In this document: positions 55,046 through 63,165 of the stretch, one piece after another
Layout: the number at the start of each line of letters is the position of its first letter
How positions within the stretch are numbered: position 1 is the first letter of the stretch
Source: Anaeromyxobacter dehalogenans 2CP-C
Lineage (GTDB): Bacteria > Myxococcota > Myxococcia > Myxococcales > Anaeromyxobacteraceae
Direction: 5' to 3'
NCBI RefSeq assembly: GCF_000013385.1
Contig: NC_007760.1
Location: forward strand, 2,357,001 to 2,421,000
Length of the DNA: 64,000 nt
The notes under the pieces: model-generated
The model's input: the letters and a program-made list of their open reading frames with translations, nothing else
The model's database searches: none
Told to the model about the DNA's origin: nothing
Program-made: the position numbers and the translations under genes

Positions 55046-55506
55046 TGGCCCGCGCCACCGACGCCCTGCGCGCCACGCGCGCGGGGATCCGGGCGCGGCT
55101 GCAGGAGGTGGCGGAGAAGGCGGGCGCGGTCACCTCCGGCCCGCCCGCGGCGCGCGCCGCGACGATGCGCGAGGTGGTCGCCGGGCTCGACCGCTGCCTG
55201 CGCGGCCACCTGGAGTGGGAGGAGCGGACGCTCCACCCGGTGGTGGACAAGTTCGCCTGCGAGGGGCCGCGCGCGTTCAGCGCCTCCATGCGCTACGAGC
55301 ACGACATCATCCACCGCTGGATGGCCGAGCTCGCCCGGCGCGCCGGCGCTCCCGAGGACGCGGCCGGGTTCGTCCGCCACACCGACCGGCTGCTCGGCGT
55401 GGTGCTCGCGCACTTCGAGCTCGAGGAGGCGGTGTTCTTCCCCATCCTCGACGAGACCGCGGCCGGGCACGCCATCGGCGGTCCCCTGGCCCCCGCGCTG
55501 CCCTGA
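55045..55506 (+). CDS. Hemerythrin HHE domain protein
   Basis: A 153-residue four-helix protein. Likely metal ligands are in LRGHLEWEERTLHPVV, MRYEHDIIHRWM and VLAHFELEEAVFFPIL. It overlaps ric by one base, so it probably works with it, in oxygen or NO handling or iron donation. The N-terminal helix is Arg/Ala-rich. Confidence 0.87.
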   Translation: MARATDALRATRAGIRARLQEVAEKAGAVTSGPPAARAATMREVVAGLDRCLRGHLEWEERTLHPVVDKFACEGPRAFSASMRYEHDIIHRWMAELARRAGAPEDAAGFVRHTDRLLGVVLAHFELEEAVFFPILDETAAGHAIGGPLAPALP

Positions 55507-55522
55507 GCGCCTCGGCCGCCCC

Positions 55523-55585
55523 AACGACTCTGGGTCGGGGCGAAACGACTCTGGGTCGGGGCGAAACGACTCTGGGTCGGGAGGC
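55523..55585. repeat. Three tandem copies of a 21-bp unit
   Basis: AACGACTCTGGGTCGGGGCGA occurs at 55523, 55544 and 55565, the last with a changed end. Located just after the hemerythrin stop. The core ACTCTGGGT is conserved in all copies. Confidence 0.75.
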
Positions 55586-55765
55586 GGCGGGGTCGGGAGG
55601 CGGTGGCGCGCGCGCCTCGACGCGCTGCGCGATCCCTCCCGGGCCGCGATGACGCTCCGTGCGGGTCGATCCGTTCACGCCGAGCGCGTCCTTCACGGGG
55701 TGGCACACCTCGACAGGCCGTATCGTCCTGCTTAATGGAGCCTTCCCCGGGTGCGGCGGAGGCGT

Positions 55766-56518
55766 ATGGACGGCGAGACGATCCTGGAGACGCGGGAGCT
55801 GGTGAAGGCGTTCCAGGGGTTCGTGGCGGTGAACGGCGTCTCGCTGCGCGTCGCGCGCGGCAGCATCCACGCGCTCATCGGGCCGAACGGCGCGGGCAAG
55901 ACCACCGTCTTCAACCTGCTCACCCGCTTCCTCCCCGCGACCCGCGGCAGCATCCTGTTCCGCGGCGAGGACATCACCCGGGCCCGCCCCGCCGAGATCG
56001 CGCGCCGCGGGCTGGTCCGCTCGTTCCAGGTCTCGGCGGTGTTCCCGGACCTGACCGCGCTCGAGAACGTGCGCGTGGCGCTGCAGCGCGGGCTCGGCAC
56101 CTCGTTCCACTTCTGGCGCCCGGAGCGCTCGCTCTCGGTCCTCGACGCGCGCGCGCGCGAGCTGCTCGCGGCGGTGGGGCTGGAAGGGCAGGAGCAGGTC
56201 ACCACCGTCGAGCTGCCCTATGGCCGCAAGCGCGCGCTGGAGATCGCCACCACGCTCGCGCTCGAGCCGGAGGTGATGCTGCTCGACGAGCCGACGCAGG
56301 GCATGGGCCACGAGGACGTCGGGCGCGTGGTCGGCCTCATCCGCCAGGTGGCCGCCGGGCGCACGGTGGTGCTGGTCGAGCACAACCTCTCGGTGGTGCG
56401 CGACCTCGCCGACCGCGTCACGGTGCTGGCGCGCGGGAGCGTGCTCGCCGAGGGGTCCTACGACGAGGTCTCGCGCGATCCCGCGGTGCTCGAGGCGTAC
56501 ATCGGGGCGTCCCCGTGA
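55766..56518 (+). CDS. livG: Branched-chain amino-acid ABC transporter ATPase (LivG type)
   Basis: A 250-residue cytoplasmic ATPase. Walker A is GPNGAGKTT. In place of the usual LSGGQ-like signature it has ELPYGRKRALEIATTLA. Walker B is VMLLDEPTQGMG, and the switch His is in VVLVEHNLSVVRDLADRV. First gene of the transport operon. The ATG at 55766 follows GCGGAGG; an upstream GTG would add five residues. Confidence 0.92.
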   Translation: MDGETILETRELVKAFQGFVAVNGVSLRVARGSIHALIGPNGAGKTTVFNLLTRFLPATRGSILFRGEDITRARPAEIARRGLVRSFQVSAVFPDLTALENVRVALQRGLGTSFHFWRPERSLSVLDARARELLAAVGLEGQEQVTTVELPYGRKRALEIATTLALEPEVMLLDEPTQGMGHEDVGRVVGLIRQVAAGRTVVLVEHNLSVVRDLADRVTVLARGSVLAEGSYDEVSRDPAVLEAYIGASP

Positions 56519-57246
56519 CGACGCCCTTCCCCGCCCCGGCGCCGGCCGGCGAGATGCTGCGCGTCTCCGGCCTGCACGCGTTCTACGGCGAGTCGCACGT
56601 GCTCCACGGCGTGGACCTCGCGGTCGCCGCCGGGGAGGTGGTCACGCTGCTCGGCCGGAACGGCTCGGGCCGCACCACCACGCTGAAGGCCATCCTGGGG
56701 CTCACCGGCCGCCGCAGCGGGTCGGTGGTGGTGAACGGGCGCGAGACCGTCCGCATGCCCACGCACCGGATCGTGCACCTGGGCGTCGGCTACTGCCCGG
56801 AGGAGCGCGGGATCTTCGCGCGCCTCACCGCCGAGGAGAACCTCACGCTGCTCCCCGAGGTGCGCAGCGGCGGCATGCCGCTCGAGCGCATCTACGAGAT
56901 GTTCCCGAACCTGTGGGAGCGCCGGAGGAGCCCCGGCTCGCGCCTCTCCGGCGGCGAGCAGCAGATGCTGGCGCTCGCCCGGATCCTGCGCACCGGCGCG
57001 CGCCTGCTGCTGCTCGACGAGATCACCGAGGGGCTCGCCCCGGTGATCGTCCAGGCGCTGGGGCGGGCGGTCCGCGCCCTGAAGGACCACGGGTTCACGC
57101 TGGTGCTGGTGGAGCAGAACTTCCGCTTCGTCGCGCCGCTCGCCGACCGGCACCTGCTCGTCGAGCGCGGCCGGGTGGTCGGCGAGGTGGCGCGCGCCGA
57201 GCTGGAGTCACGGATGGAGTCGCTGCAGCGGTTCCTGGGCGTCTGA
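56515..57246 (+). CDS. livF: Branched-chain amino-acid ABC transporter ATPase (LivF type), Walker A Lys replaced by Arg
   Basis: A 243-residue ATPase that pairs with LivG. Signature RLSGGEQQMLALARIL, Walker B LLLLDEITEGLAPVIV and switch VLVEQNFRFV are normal. The Walker A motif reads GRNGSGRTTT, with Arg53 (CGC at 56671) where Lys is expected. This would be expected to weaken ATP hydrolysis at one site; some LivF-like proteins may tolerate it. Starts with GTG overlapping the livG stop (GTGA). Confidence 0.92.
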   Translation: MTTPFPAPAPAGEMLRVSGLHAFYGESHVLHGVDLAVAAGEVVTLLGRNGSGRTTTLKAILGLTGRRSGSVVVNGRETVRMPTHRIVHLGVGYCPEERGIFARLTAEENLTLLPEVRSGGMPLERIYEMFPNLWERRRSPGSRLSGGEQQMLALARILRTGARLLLLDEITEGLAPVIVQALGRAVRALKDHGFTLVLVEQNFRFVAPLADRHLLVERGRVVGEVARAELESRMESLQRFLGV

Positions 57247-57273
57247 CGCCCGCACACACGGATGGGAGGAAGC

Positions 57274-58488
57274 ATGCACCGGTTCGCCCTCGCCCTCGTC
57301 GCCGCCGGCCTCGCCGCCGGCGCGGCGCCCGCCCCCGCCGCGGAGAAGCTCTCCGACGGCAAGGTCAAGCTCGGCGTCCTCACCGACATGACCGGCTACT
57401 ACGCCGACCTGGCCGGCCCCGGCTCGGTGGTGGCGGCGCGGATGGCCGTGGAGGACTTCGGCGGCAAGGTCCTCGGCAAGCCCGTCGAGCTCGTCTCCGC
57501 CGACCACCAGCTCAAGGCCGACGTCGCCTCCAACATCGCGCGCAAGTGGATCGACGAGGGCCAGGTGGACGCCATCGTGGACCTGGTCTCCTCGTCCACC
57601 GCCGGCGCGGTGATGCCGGTCGCGGCGGAGAAGAAGCGCATCACGCTGCTCTCCGGCCCGGGCACCACCGCGTTCACCGGCGAGAAGTGCACCCGGTACA
57701 ACGTGCACTACACCTACAACAACTGGGCGCTCGCGAACGGCACCGGCCGCGAGGTGGTGAAGCAGGGCGGCGACTCCTGGTTCTTCCTGACCGCCGACTA
57801 CATCTTCGGGAAGTCGCTGGAGGAGGACACCACCAAGGTGGTGAAGGCGGCCGGCGGCAAGGTGCTCGGCGCCGCGCGCTACCCCTCCCCCGGCACCACC
57901 GACTTCTCCAGCTACCTGCTGCAGGCGCAGGGCTCCGGCGCGAAGATCGTCGGCCTCGCGAACGCCGGCGCGGACACCGTGAACTCCATCCGCCAGGCCG
58001 AGGAGTTCGGCGTCACGCCGAAGCAGAGCCTGGCCGGCCTGCTCGTGTTCATCACCGACGTGCACAGCCTCGGGCTCGAGGCGGCCAAGGGCATGTACCT
58101 CACCACCGCGTTCTACTGGGACCTGAACGACGAGACGCGCAAGTGGTCGCGGCGCTTCTTCCAGAAGCACGGGAAGATGCCGACCATGGTCCAAGCCGGC
58201 GTGTACTCGTCGGTCATGCACTACCTGAAGGCGGTGCAGGCGGCCGGCACCGACGACGCCGACGCGGTGATGGCGAAGATGCGCGAGACGCCGGTGAACG
58301 ACTTCTTCGCGAAGAACGCGCGCATCGGGCCCGACGGGCTGCTGCGCCACGACATGTACCTCGCCCGCGTGAAGGCGCCGAAGGACTCGAAGCAGCCCTG
58401 GGACTACTACCAGATCGTGAAGACCATCCCGGCCGCCGAGGCGTTCCCCTCGGTCGAGGCCCAGGCCTGCCCGCTGGCGAAGAGGTAG
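57274..58488 (+). CDS. livJ: Periplasmic substrate-binding protein of the ABC transporter
   Basis: A 404-residue type I periplasmic binding protein. The signal peptide (MHRFALALVAAGLAAGAAPA) cleaves near AAEKLSD. The body starts VKLGVLTDMTGYYADLAGPG, has VDAIVDLVSSSTAGAVMPVA, and two cysteines (Cys in TGEKCTRYNV; one near the C-terminus in QACPL). It is longer than E. coli LivJ (367) and belongs to the amide/aromatic or branched-chain group, so the ligand may not be a branched-chain amino acid. Ribosome site GGGAGGA. Confidence 0.9.
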   Translation: MHRFALALVAAGLAAGAAPAPAAEKLSDGKVKLGVLTDMTGYYADLAGPGSVVAARMAVEDFGGKVLGKPVELVSADHQLKADVASNIARKWIDEGQVDAIVDLVSSSTAGAVMPVAAEKKRITLLSGPGTTAFTGEKCTRYNVHYTYNNWALANGTGREVVKQGGDSWFFLTADYIFGKSLEEDTTKVVKAAGGKVLGAARYPSPGTTDFSSYLLQAQGSGAKIVGLANAGADTVNSIRQAEEFGVTPKQSLAGLLVFITDVHSLGLEAAKGMYLTTAFYWDLNDETRKWSRRFFQKHGKMPTMVQAGVYSSVMHYLKAVQAAGTDDADAVMAKMRETPVNDFFAKNARIGPDGLLRHDMYLARVKAPKDSKQPWDYYQIVKTIPAAEAFPSVEAQACPLAKR

Positions 58489-58544
58489 CCCCGCGCGCCC
58501 GGCGCGCGCCGCCCGCCGGCGGCGCGCGCCGGGCCCCGTCCCCC

Positions 58545-59411
58545 ATGACCCAGGCGCTCTTCGGCCAGCTCTTCCTCGGCCTCATCAACGGCGCGTTCTA
58601 CGCGCTCCTCTCGCTGGGCCTCGCGGTCATCTTCGGCCTGCTCGACGTGGTGAACTTCGCCCACGGCGCGCAGTACATGATGGGCGCCTTCGCCGCGTGG
58701 ATGGGGCTCACGTACCTGGGCGTCCCCTACGGCTGGGCGCTCCTGCTCGCGCCGCTCGCGGTGGGCCTCGTCGGCATGGCCGTCGAGCGGACGCTGCTGC
58801 GCCGCCTGCAGGGGCTGGATCCGCTCTACGGCCTGCTGCTCACGTTCGGCCTCACGCTCATCGCGGAGGGGCTGTTCCACCACGCCTACGGCAACTCCGG
58901 CTTCGCCTACCCGGTGCCGGGCTGGCTGCGCGGCGGCGTGAACCTCGGCTTCATGTTCCTGCCGCTGTACCGCGCCTGGGCGGTGGGGCTGTCGCTGGCG
59001 GTGTGCCTCGCCTGCTGGTTCGTCATCGAGCGGACCAAGCTGGGCGCGTACCTGCGCGCCGGCACGGAGAACCCGAAGCTGCTGCAGGCGTTCGGGGTGA
59101 ACGTGCCGCTCATGTTCACGCTCACCTACGGCTTCGGCGCGGCGCTCGCCGCGTTCGCCGGCGTGGTGGCCGCGCCGGTGTACCAGGTGACGCCGCTCAT
59201 GGGGTCGAGCGTCATCATGGTGGTGTTCGCGGTGGTGGTGATCGGCGGCATGGGGTCGATCGGCGGCGCCATCGTCACCGGCCTCGGCGTCGGGCTGCTC
59301 GAGGGCCTGACGCGCTTCTGGTACCCGCCCGCCTCCAGCGTGGTGGTGTTCGTGGTGATGGCGCTCGTGCTGCTGGTGCGCCCCGCCGGCCTCTTCGGGA
59401 GGGAGCGCTAG
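58545..59411 (+). CDS. livH: ABC transporter permease (LivH type)
   Basis: A 288-residue permease with about eight membrane segments. The family opening is GLINGAFYALLSLGLAVIFG, then DVVNFAHGAQYMMGAF. The cytoplasmic ATPase-contact loop is RAGTENPKLLQAFGVNV, and the end VLLVRPAGLFGRER is typical. It is directly followed by livM. Confidence 0.93.
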   Translation: MTQALFGQLFLGLINGAFYALLSLGLAVIFGLLDVVNFAHGAQYMMGAFAAWMGLTYLGVPYGWALLLAPLAVGLVGMAVERTLLRRLQGLDPLYGLLLTFGLTLIAEGLFHHAYGNSGFAYPVPGWLRGGVNLGFMFLPLYRAWAVGLSLAVCLACWFVIERTKLGAYLRAGTENPKLLQAFGVNVPLMFTLTYGFGAALAAFAGVVAAPVYQVTPLMGSSVIMVVFAVVVIGGMGSIGGAIVTGLGVGLLEGLTRFWYPPASSVVVFVVMALVLLVRPAGLFGRER

Positions 59412-60353
59412 ATGCCCGGGCGGCTCGTCACCTGGGGCTGGCTGGCCCTGCTCGCCGCGGGGCTGGCCGCGCCGTTCGTGGTGTACCCGGTCTTCGCCAT
59501 GAACGTGCTCTGCCTGGCGCTGTTCGCGAGCGCTTTCAACCTGCTGCTCGGCTACACCGGGCTGCTCTCCTTCGGCCACGCCGCGTTCCTGGGCGCGTCC
59601 GCCTACGCCACCGGCTGGGCGCTGCGGAGCTGGGGGCTGCCGCCGGAGGTGGCGGTGCTGCTCGGCACCGCGCTCGCCGCCGCGCTGGGCCTCGCGTTCG
59701 GGGCGCTCGCCATCCGGCGCTCCGGCATCTACTTCGCGATGATCACGCTGGGCTTCGCGCAGCTCGTGTACTTCCTGGTGGTCCAGCTGCCCTGGACCGG
59801 CGGCGAGGACGGGCTGCAGGGCATCCCGCGCGGCCGCGCGCTCGGGCTGCTCCCGCTCGACGACCCGCGCACCGCCTACTGGTTCGTGTACGCCGCGTTC
59901 CTCGCCGGCTTCTGGCTGCTCCACCGCGCCATCCACTCCCCGTTCGGCCACGTGCTCCGCGCCATCCGCGAGAACGAGCCGCGCGCGGTCTCGCTCGGCT
60001 ACGACGTGGCCCGCTACAAGCTGCTCGCGTTCGTGCTCTCGGCCGGCGTCTCCGGCCTGGCGGGCGGGCTGAAGGCGGTGGTGCTCCAGTTCGCCTCGCT
60101 CTCCGACGTGCACTGGCACCGGTCGGGCGAGGTGGTGCTCATGACCCTGCTCGGCGGCATGGGCACGGTGCTCGGGCCTTCGGTGGGGGCGCTGCTGGTG
60201 GTGGCGCTCGAGAACTACCTTGCCGACACCGGCTCGTGGGTGACGGTGATCACCGGCGCGGTGTTCGTCGCCTGCGTGGTCGCGTTCCGCCGCGGGATCG
60301 TGGGCGAGGTCCGCGCGCTGGTGCGGCGGTCGTTCACCGGAGGGAAGCCATGA
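59412..60353 (+). CDS. livM: ABC transporter permease (LivM type)
   Basis: A 313-residue permease starting at the base after the livH stop. It contains NLLLGYTGLLSFGHAAFLGA, YFAMITLGFAQLVYFL, and the ATPase-contact segment LRAIRENEPRAVSLGYDVAR. The C-terminal part has LMTLLGGMGTVLGPSVGALL. Overlaps the downstream SDR gene by four bases. Confidence 0.93.
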   Translation: MPGRLVTWGWLALLAAGLAAPFVVYPVFAMNVLCLALFASAFNLLLGYTGLLSFGHAAFLGASAYATGWALRSWGLPPEVAVLLGTALAAALGLAFGALAIRRSGIYFAMITLGFAQLVYFLVVQLPWTGGEDGLQGIPRGRALGLLPLDDPRTAYWFVYAAFLAGFWLLHRAIHSPFGHVLRAIRENEPRAVSLGYDVARYKLLAFVLSAGVSGLAGGLKAVVLQFASLSDVHWHRSGEVVLMTLLGGMGTVLGPSVGALLVVALENYLADTGSWVTVITGAVFVACVVAFRRGIVGEVRALVRRSFTGGKP

Positions 60354-61135
60354 GCGCTGGGCTGGACGGGCGGGCCGCGCTGGTCACCGGCGCGGCGAGC
60401 GGCATCGGCCGCGAGATCGCGGAGCAGCTCGCGCGGGAGGGCGCCCGGGTGGTGCTGGCCGACCTCGACGCCGCGGGCGCCGGGCAGGCCGCCGCCGCGC
60501 TGGCGGCCCAGGGGCTCGTGGCGCAGGGCATCGGCTGCGACGTCACCCGCGAGGCGGACGTGGAGCGGGCGGTCGCCGCGGTGCTCGCCGCGCACGGGCG
60601 GCTCGACGTGCTCGTGAACAACGCCGGGCTGCAGCACGTGGCGCCGCTCGACGCGTTCCCCACCGAGAGGTTCGAGCTGCTGCTGCGGGTGATGCTGGTC
60701 GGGCCGTTCCTCGCCACCAAGCACGCGTTCCCGGTCATGCGCCGGCAGCGGCACGGGCGCGTCGTGAACGTGGCGTCGGTGAACGGCCTCGTCGGCTTCG
60801 CCGGCAAGGCGGCCTACAACAGCGCGAAGCACGGGCTGCTCGGGCTCACCAAGGTGGCCGCCCTGGAGGGCGCCGCCGACGGCATCACCGTGAACGCGCT
60901 CTGCCCGGGCTACGTGGACACGCCGCTCGTGCGCAACCAGCTCGCCGACCTGGCCCGCACCCGCGGCGTGCCGCTGGAGCGCGTGCTGGAGGACGTCATC
61001 TACCCGCTCGTCCCGCAGCGGCGGCTGCTCTCGCCGCGCGAGGTGGCCGACTACGCGCTGTTCCTGGCGAGCGATCGCGCCGCCGGGGTCACCGGGTCGG
61101 CGGCGGTGGTGGACGGCGGCTACACCGCGCAGTAG
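60350..61135 (+). CDS. Short-chain dehydrogenase, 3-hydroxybutyrate dehydrogenase-like
   Basis: A 261-residue SDR. Cofactor motif TGAASGIGREIAEQLA near residue 14, NNAG near 85, catalytic Ser in VVNVASVNGL and YNSAKHG with Tyr/Lys. The region DGITVNALCPGYVDTPLVRNQ resembles 3-hydroxybutyrate dehydrogenases, which oxidise 3-hydroxybutyrate to acetoacetate. It is translationally coupled to livM, suggesting that the transporter imports its substrate or a related hydroxy acid. The bdhA name is likely but unproven. Confidence 0.82.
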   Translation: MSAGLDGRAALVTGAASGIGREIAEQLAREGARVVLADLDAAGAGQAAAALAAQGLVAQGIGCDVTREADVERAVAAVLAAHGRLDVLVNNAGLQHVAPLDAFPTERFELLLRVMLVGPFLATKHAFPVMRRQRHGRVVNVASVNGLVGFAGKAAYNSAKHGLLGLTKVAALEGAADGITVNALCPGYVDTPLVRNQLADLARTRGVPLERVLEDVIYPLVPQRRLLSPREVADYALFLASDRAAGVTGSAAVVDGGYTAQ

Positions 61136-61152
61136 GGCGTGGCCGGAAAGGC

Positions 61153-61188
61153 ACGGCCCCGCCGCCCGGCGATGGGCAGCGGGGCCGT
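61153..61188. terminator. Bidirectional terminator hairpin
   Basis: ACGGCCCCGC (61153-61162) pairs with GCGGGGCCGT (61179-61188), between two converging genes. On the minus strand the stem is followed by GCCTTTCC. Confidence 0.72.
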
Positions 61189-61237
61189 CTCCCCTCCCGA
61201 TCCCCGGGGCTGCGCCCCGGGATCCGGTCCGGCGCGG

Positions 61238-62368
61238 CTACGGCGCGGTGAGCGCCACGTTGGCCGTAGCGCCGTTCGTCACGGTCGCGGCCACCGGCGC
61301 GGCCACCGCGTGGCCGGTCTGGTCGCCGTTCGCGTCGAACGTGTCGCGCGTGAGCACCAGCGAGTACGCGCCGGTGGGCAGGTCGGGCGCCGCGAACGTC
61401 TCGGTCGCGGCCACCACCGGGGTGACCTCGCGGACGATCAGGTTCACCGGCGTCGCCCCGAACGGCTGGATGATCGCCAGCAGGTCGCGCTGCGTGTCGG
61501 TCGCGATGGGCGTCACCGTGCCGTTGATGCCGCCGTGCTCGGCGGCCACCGTGAGCGCGATGTCCTGCGTGGGCAGCGGTGCGGCCGCGGTGAGCTCGAT
61601 GGGGCCGCTCGCGAAGGCCTGGTAGACGGTGCCGCCGACCACCGGCTGCGTGACCACGTAGTAGGTGGCGGCGACCGGCAGCAGGCCGACCGCGTACTTG
61701 CCGTCGGCGCCGGTCACGGTGGAGCGGACCACGCTCGGCGCGCCGCCCTCGACCGTCTCGACGAGCACCGTGGCGCCCGCCACCGCCGTACCGCCCGCGG
61801 TGACCGTGCCGGAGATGGTGCCGGTGACCACCTGGTCGAACGCGCGCACCACCGGCCGCAGGATGTACTGGTCGGAGTTGCCGGCGCGGTGGACGAAGAT
61901 GGACTTGTGGGCGTCGAAGTCGATGAAGACGTCCTTGGTGGTGCCGGGCTCGACGTCGAAGTTGACGGTGAGCTTCACGCCCGACTGCATGCCCGAGGGC
62001 ACCTTGAGCGGCTGCGGCTCGGCGATGCCGTCCACCACCACGGTGTTGTCCGGCCCGAGCAGCAGGCGCATCTGCCCGTAGTGGCCCGCCGCGATGGGTG
62101 CGTTCTCGGCCAGCGTCTGGCTCACGCCGTTGGTGAGCGTGAGCAGGTCGATGGGGCCGCCGGACCAGGTGCCCAGCGTCTGCCAGCCGTCCGGTCCGTT
62201 GATCTGCACCTCGCGGACGTCGAGGAACAGCTGCACGTAGTCGCCGGGCGCGTCCACCAGCCGGACGTTGATCCGGGCGGGAGCGTCGTTGCTGCTGGAC
62301 GAGCCGCACGCGGCGAGGCCGAGCGCGAGCGCGCCAGCGAGCGCGATGCGAAGACCCTGAAGCTTCAT
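61238..62368 (-). CDS. DUF4382-like surface lipoprotein with Ig/carboxypeptidase-regulatory-like domain
   Basis: A 376-residue lipoprotein: signal with lipobox LGLAACGSSSS near residue 20. The N-terminal domain (about 30-175) has VRLVDAPGDYVQLFLDVREV, LLTLTNGVSQTLAE and RLLLGPDNTVVV, the DUF4382 pattern as I recall it. The second domain (about 180-260) is of the CarboxypepD_reg type (GTISGTVTAGGTAVAGATVL). A third beta domain follows. Start at 62368 has AGGAGGTTC upstream. Function unknown; extracellular adhesion or binding is possible. Confidence 0.8.
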   Translation of the reverse strand: MKLQGLRIALAGALALGLAACGSSSSNDAPARINVRLVDAPGDYVQLFLDVREVQINGPDGWQTLGTWSGGPIDLLTLTNGVSQTLAENAPIAAGHYGQMRLLLGPDNTVVVDGIAEPQPLKVPSGMQSGVKLTVNFDVEPGTTKDVFIDFDAHKSIFVHRAGNSDQYILRPVVRAFDQVVTGTISGTVTAGGTAVAGATVLVETVEGGAPSVVRSTVTGADGKYAVGLLPVAATYYVVTQPVVGGTVYQAFASGPIELTAAAPLPTQDIALTVAAEHGGINGTVTPIATDTQRDLLAIIQPFGATPVNLIVREVTPVVAATETFAAPDLPTGAYSLVLTRDTFDANGDQTGHAVAAPVAATVTNGATANVALTAP

Positions 62369-62660
62369 GTACGAACCTCCTTCGATGACCAGGGGAGCGA
62401 CGCCAGCAACCGGGCTGGCGGTCGCAACCTTGAACACTCGGGCCCGGGGAACGCTCGTCTCAGGCCCTGAATTTCCGGATAACGACCTTCACCCACCTCG
62501 GACGACCACGGCGCCCCCGGGTTGCGCGACACCACGCCAGGGCACAGCCCGCACCGCGCGGGCGCGACGCGCCGACGCAGCGGGGAGAAGCTCCAGGCCG
62601 ACGCGGGTGCGGCGCGCCGGAGCAGCGCGCGCGGCGGTCGGATCCGGTGGCCGGCCGGGC

Positions 62661-63164
62661 CTAGGCGAGGTCCTCGAAGATCCCGGTTTGCCGGTTCTTG
62701 CGAACCTTGTCGCCCGCGAACACGCGGCCGTTCATGGCCACGTAGACGCCCGGCGGCAGCACCTGCACGAACGAGAGCGCGCTGCCGAGGTTGAACAGGC
62801 CATCGGAGCTGCCGAACGCGTACGGGATCATCGCGCCGGTGAGCACCACCGTCTTGCCCAGACCGGCGGCGAGGAGCGCCCGCGCCGTCTCGGCCATGGT
62901 GTCGGTGCCGTGGGTCACGACGATTCGATCCTCGGCGGCGGCGCGGCAGCTCTCCACGATGATCCGCCGGTCGCCGTCGGTCATGTCGAGGCTGTCCACC
63001 ATCATGAGGTTCCGGACGCTCACCTCGAGGCGGCAGCGCGCCAGCCGCAGCATCTCCGGCAGGTGCGTGTCCTTGAAGTAGAGCCGACCGGACAGCTCGT
63101 CGTACTCCTTGTCGAAGGTACCGCCGGTGACGAACACGCGGATGGGCTGGCTCACGGGGCGCAT
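62661..63164 (-). CDS. Short asparaginase-domain protein
   Basis: A 167-residue protein with the N-terminal asparaginase/glutaminase motifs: FVTGGTFDKEY with the nucleophile Thr, and VVTHGTDTMAETA with the second Thr-Asp pair. LTGAMIPYAFGSSDGLFNLG is also present. It lacks the C-terminal domain of type I/II asparaginases (about 330 residues). Such short forms occur in proteobacteria and may be active as dimers or act on other amides. It starts one base after the upstream MFS gene stop, so they are co-transcribed. Confidence 0.85.
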   Translation of the reverse strand: MRPVSQPIRVFVTGGTFDKEYDELSGRLYFKDTHLPEMLRLARCRLEVSVRNLMMVDSLDMTDGDRRIIVESCRAAAEDRIVVTHGTDTMAETARALLAAGLGKTVVLTGAMIPYAFGSSDGLFNLGSALSFVQVLPPGVYVAMNGRVFAGDKVRKNRQTGIFEDLA

Positions 63165-63165
63165 T

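Noticed and set aside
55523-55585. CRISPR array
   Set aside because: Three head-to-tail copies without spacers and no cas genes.
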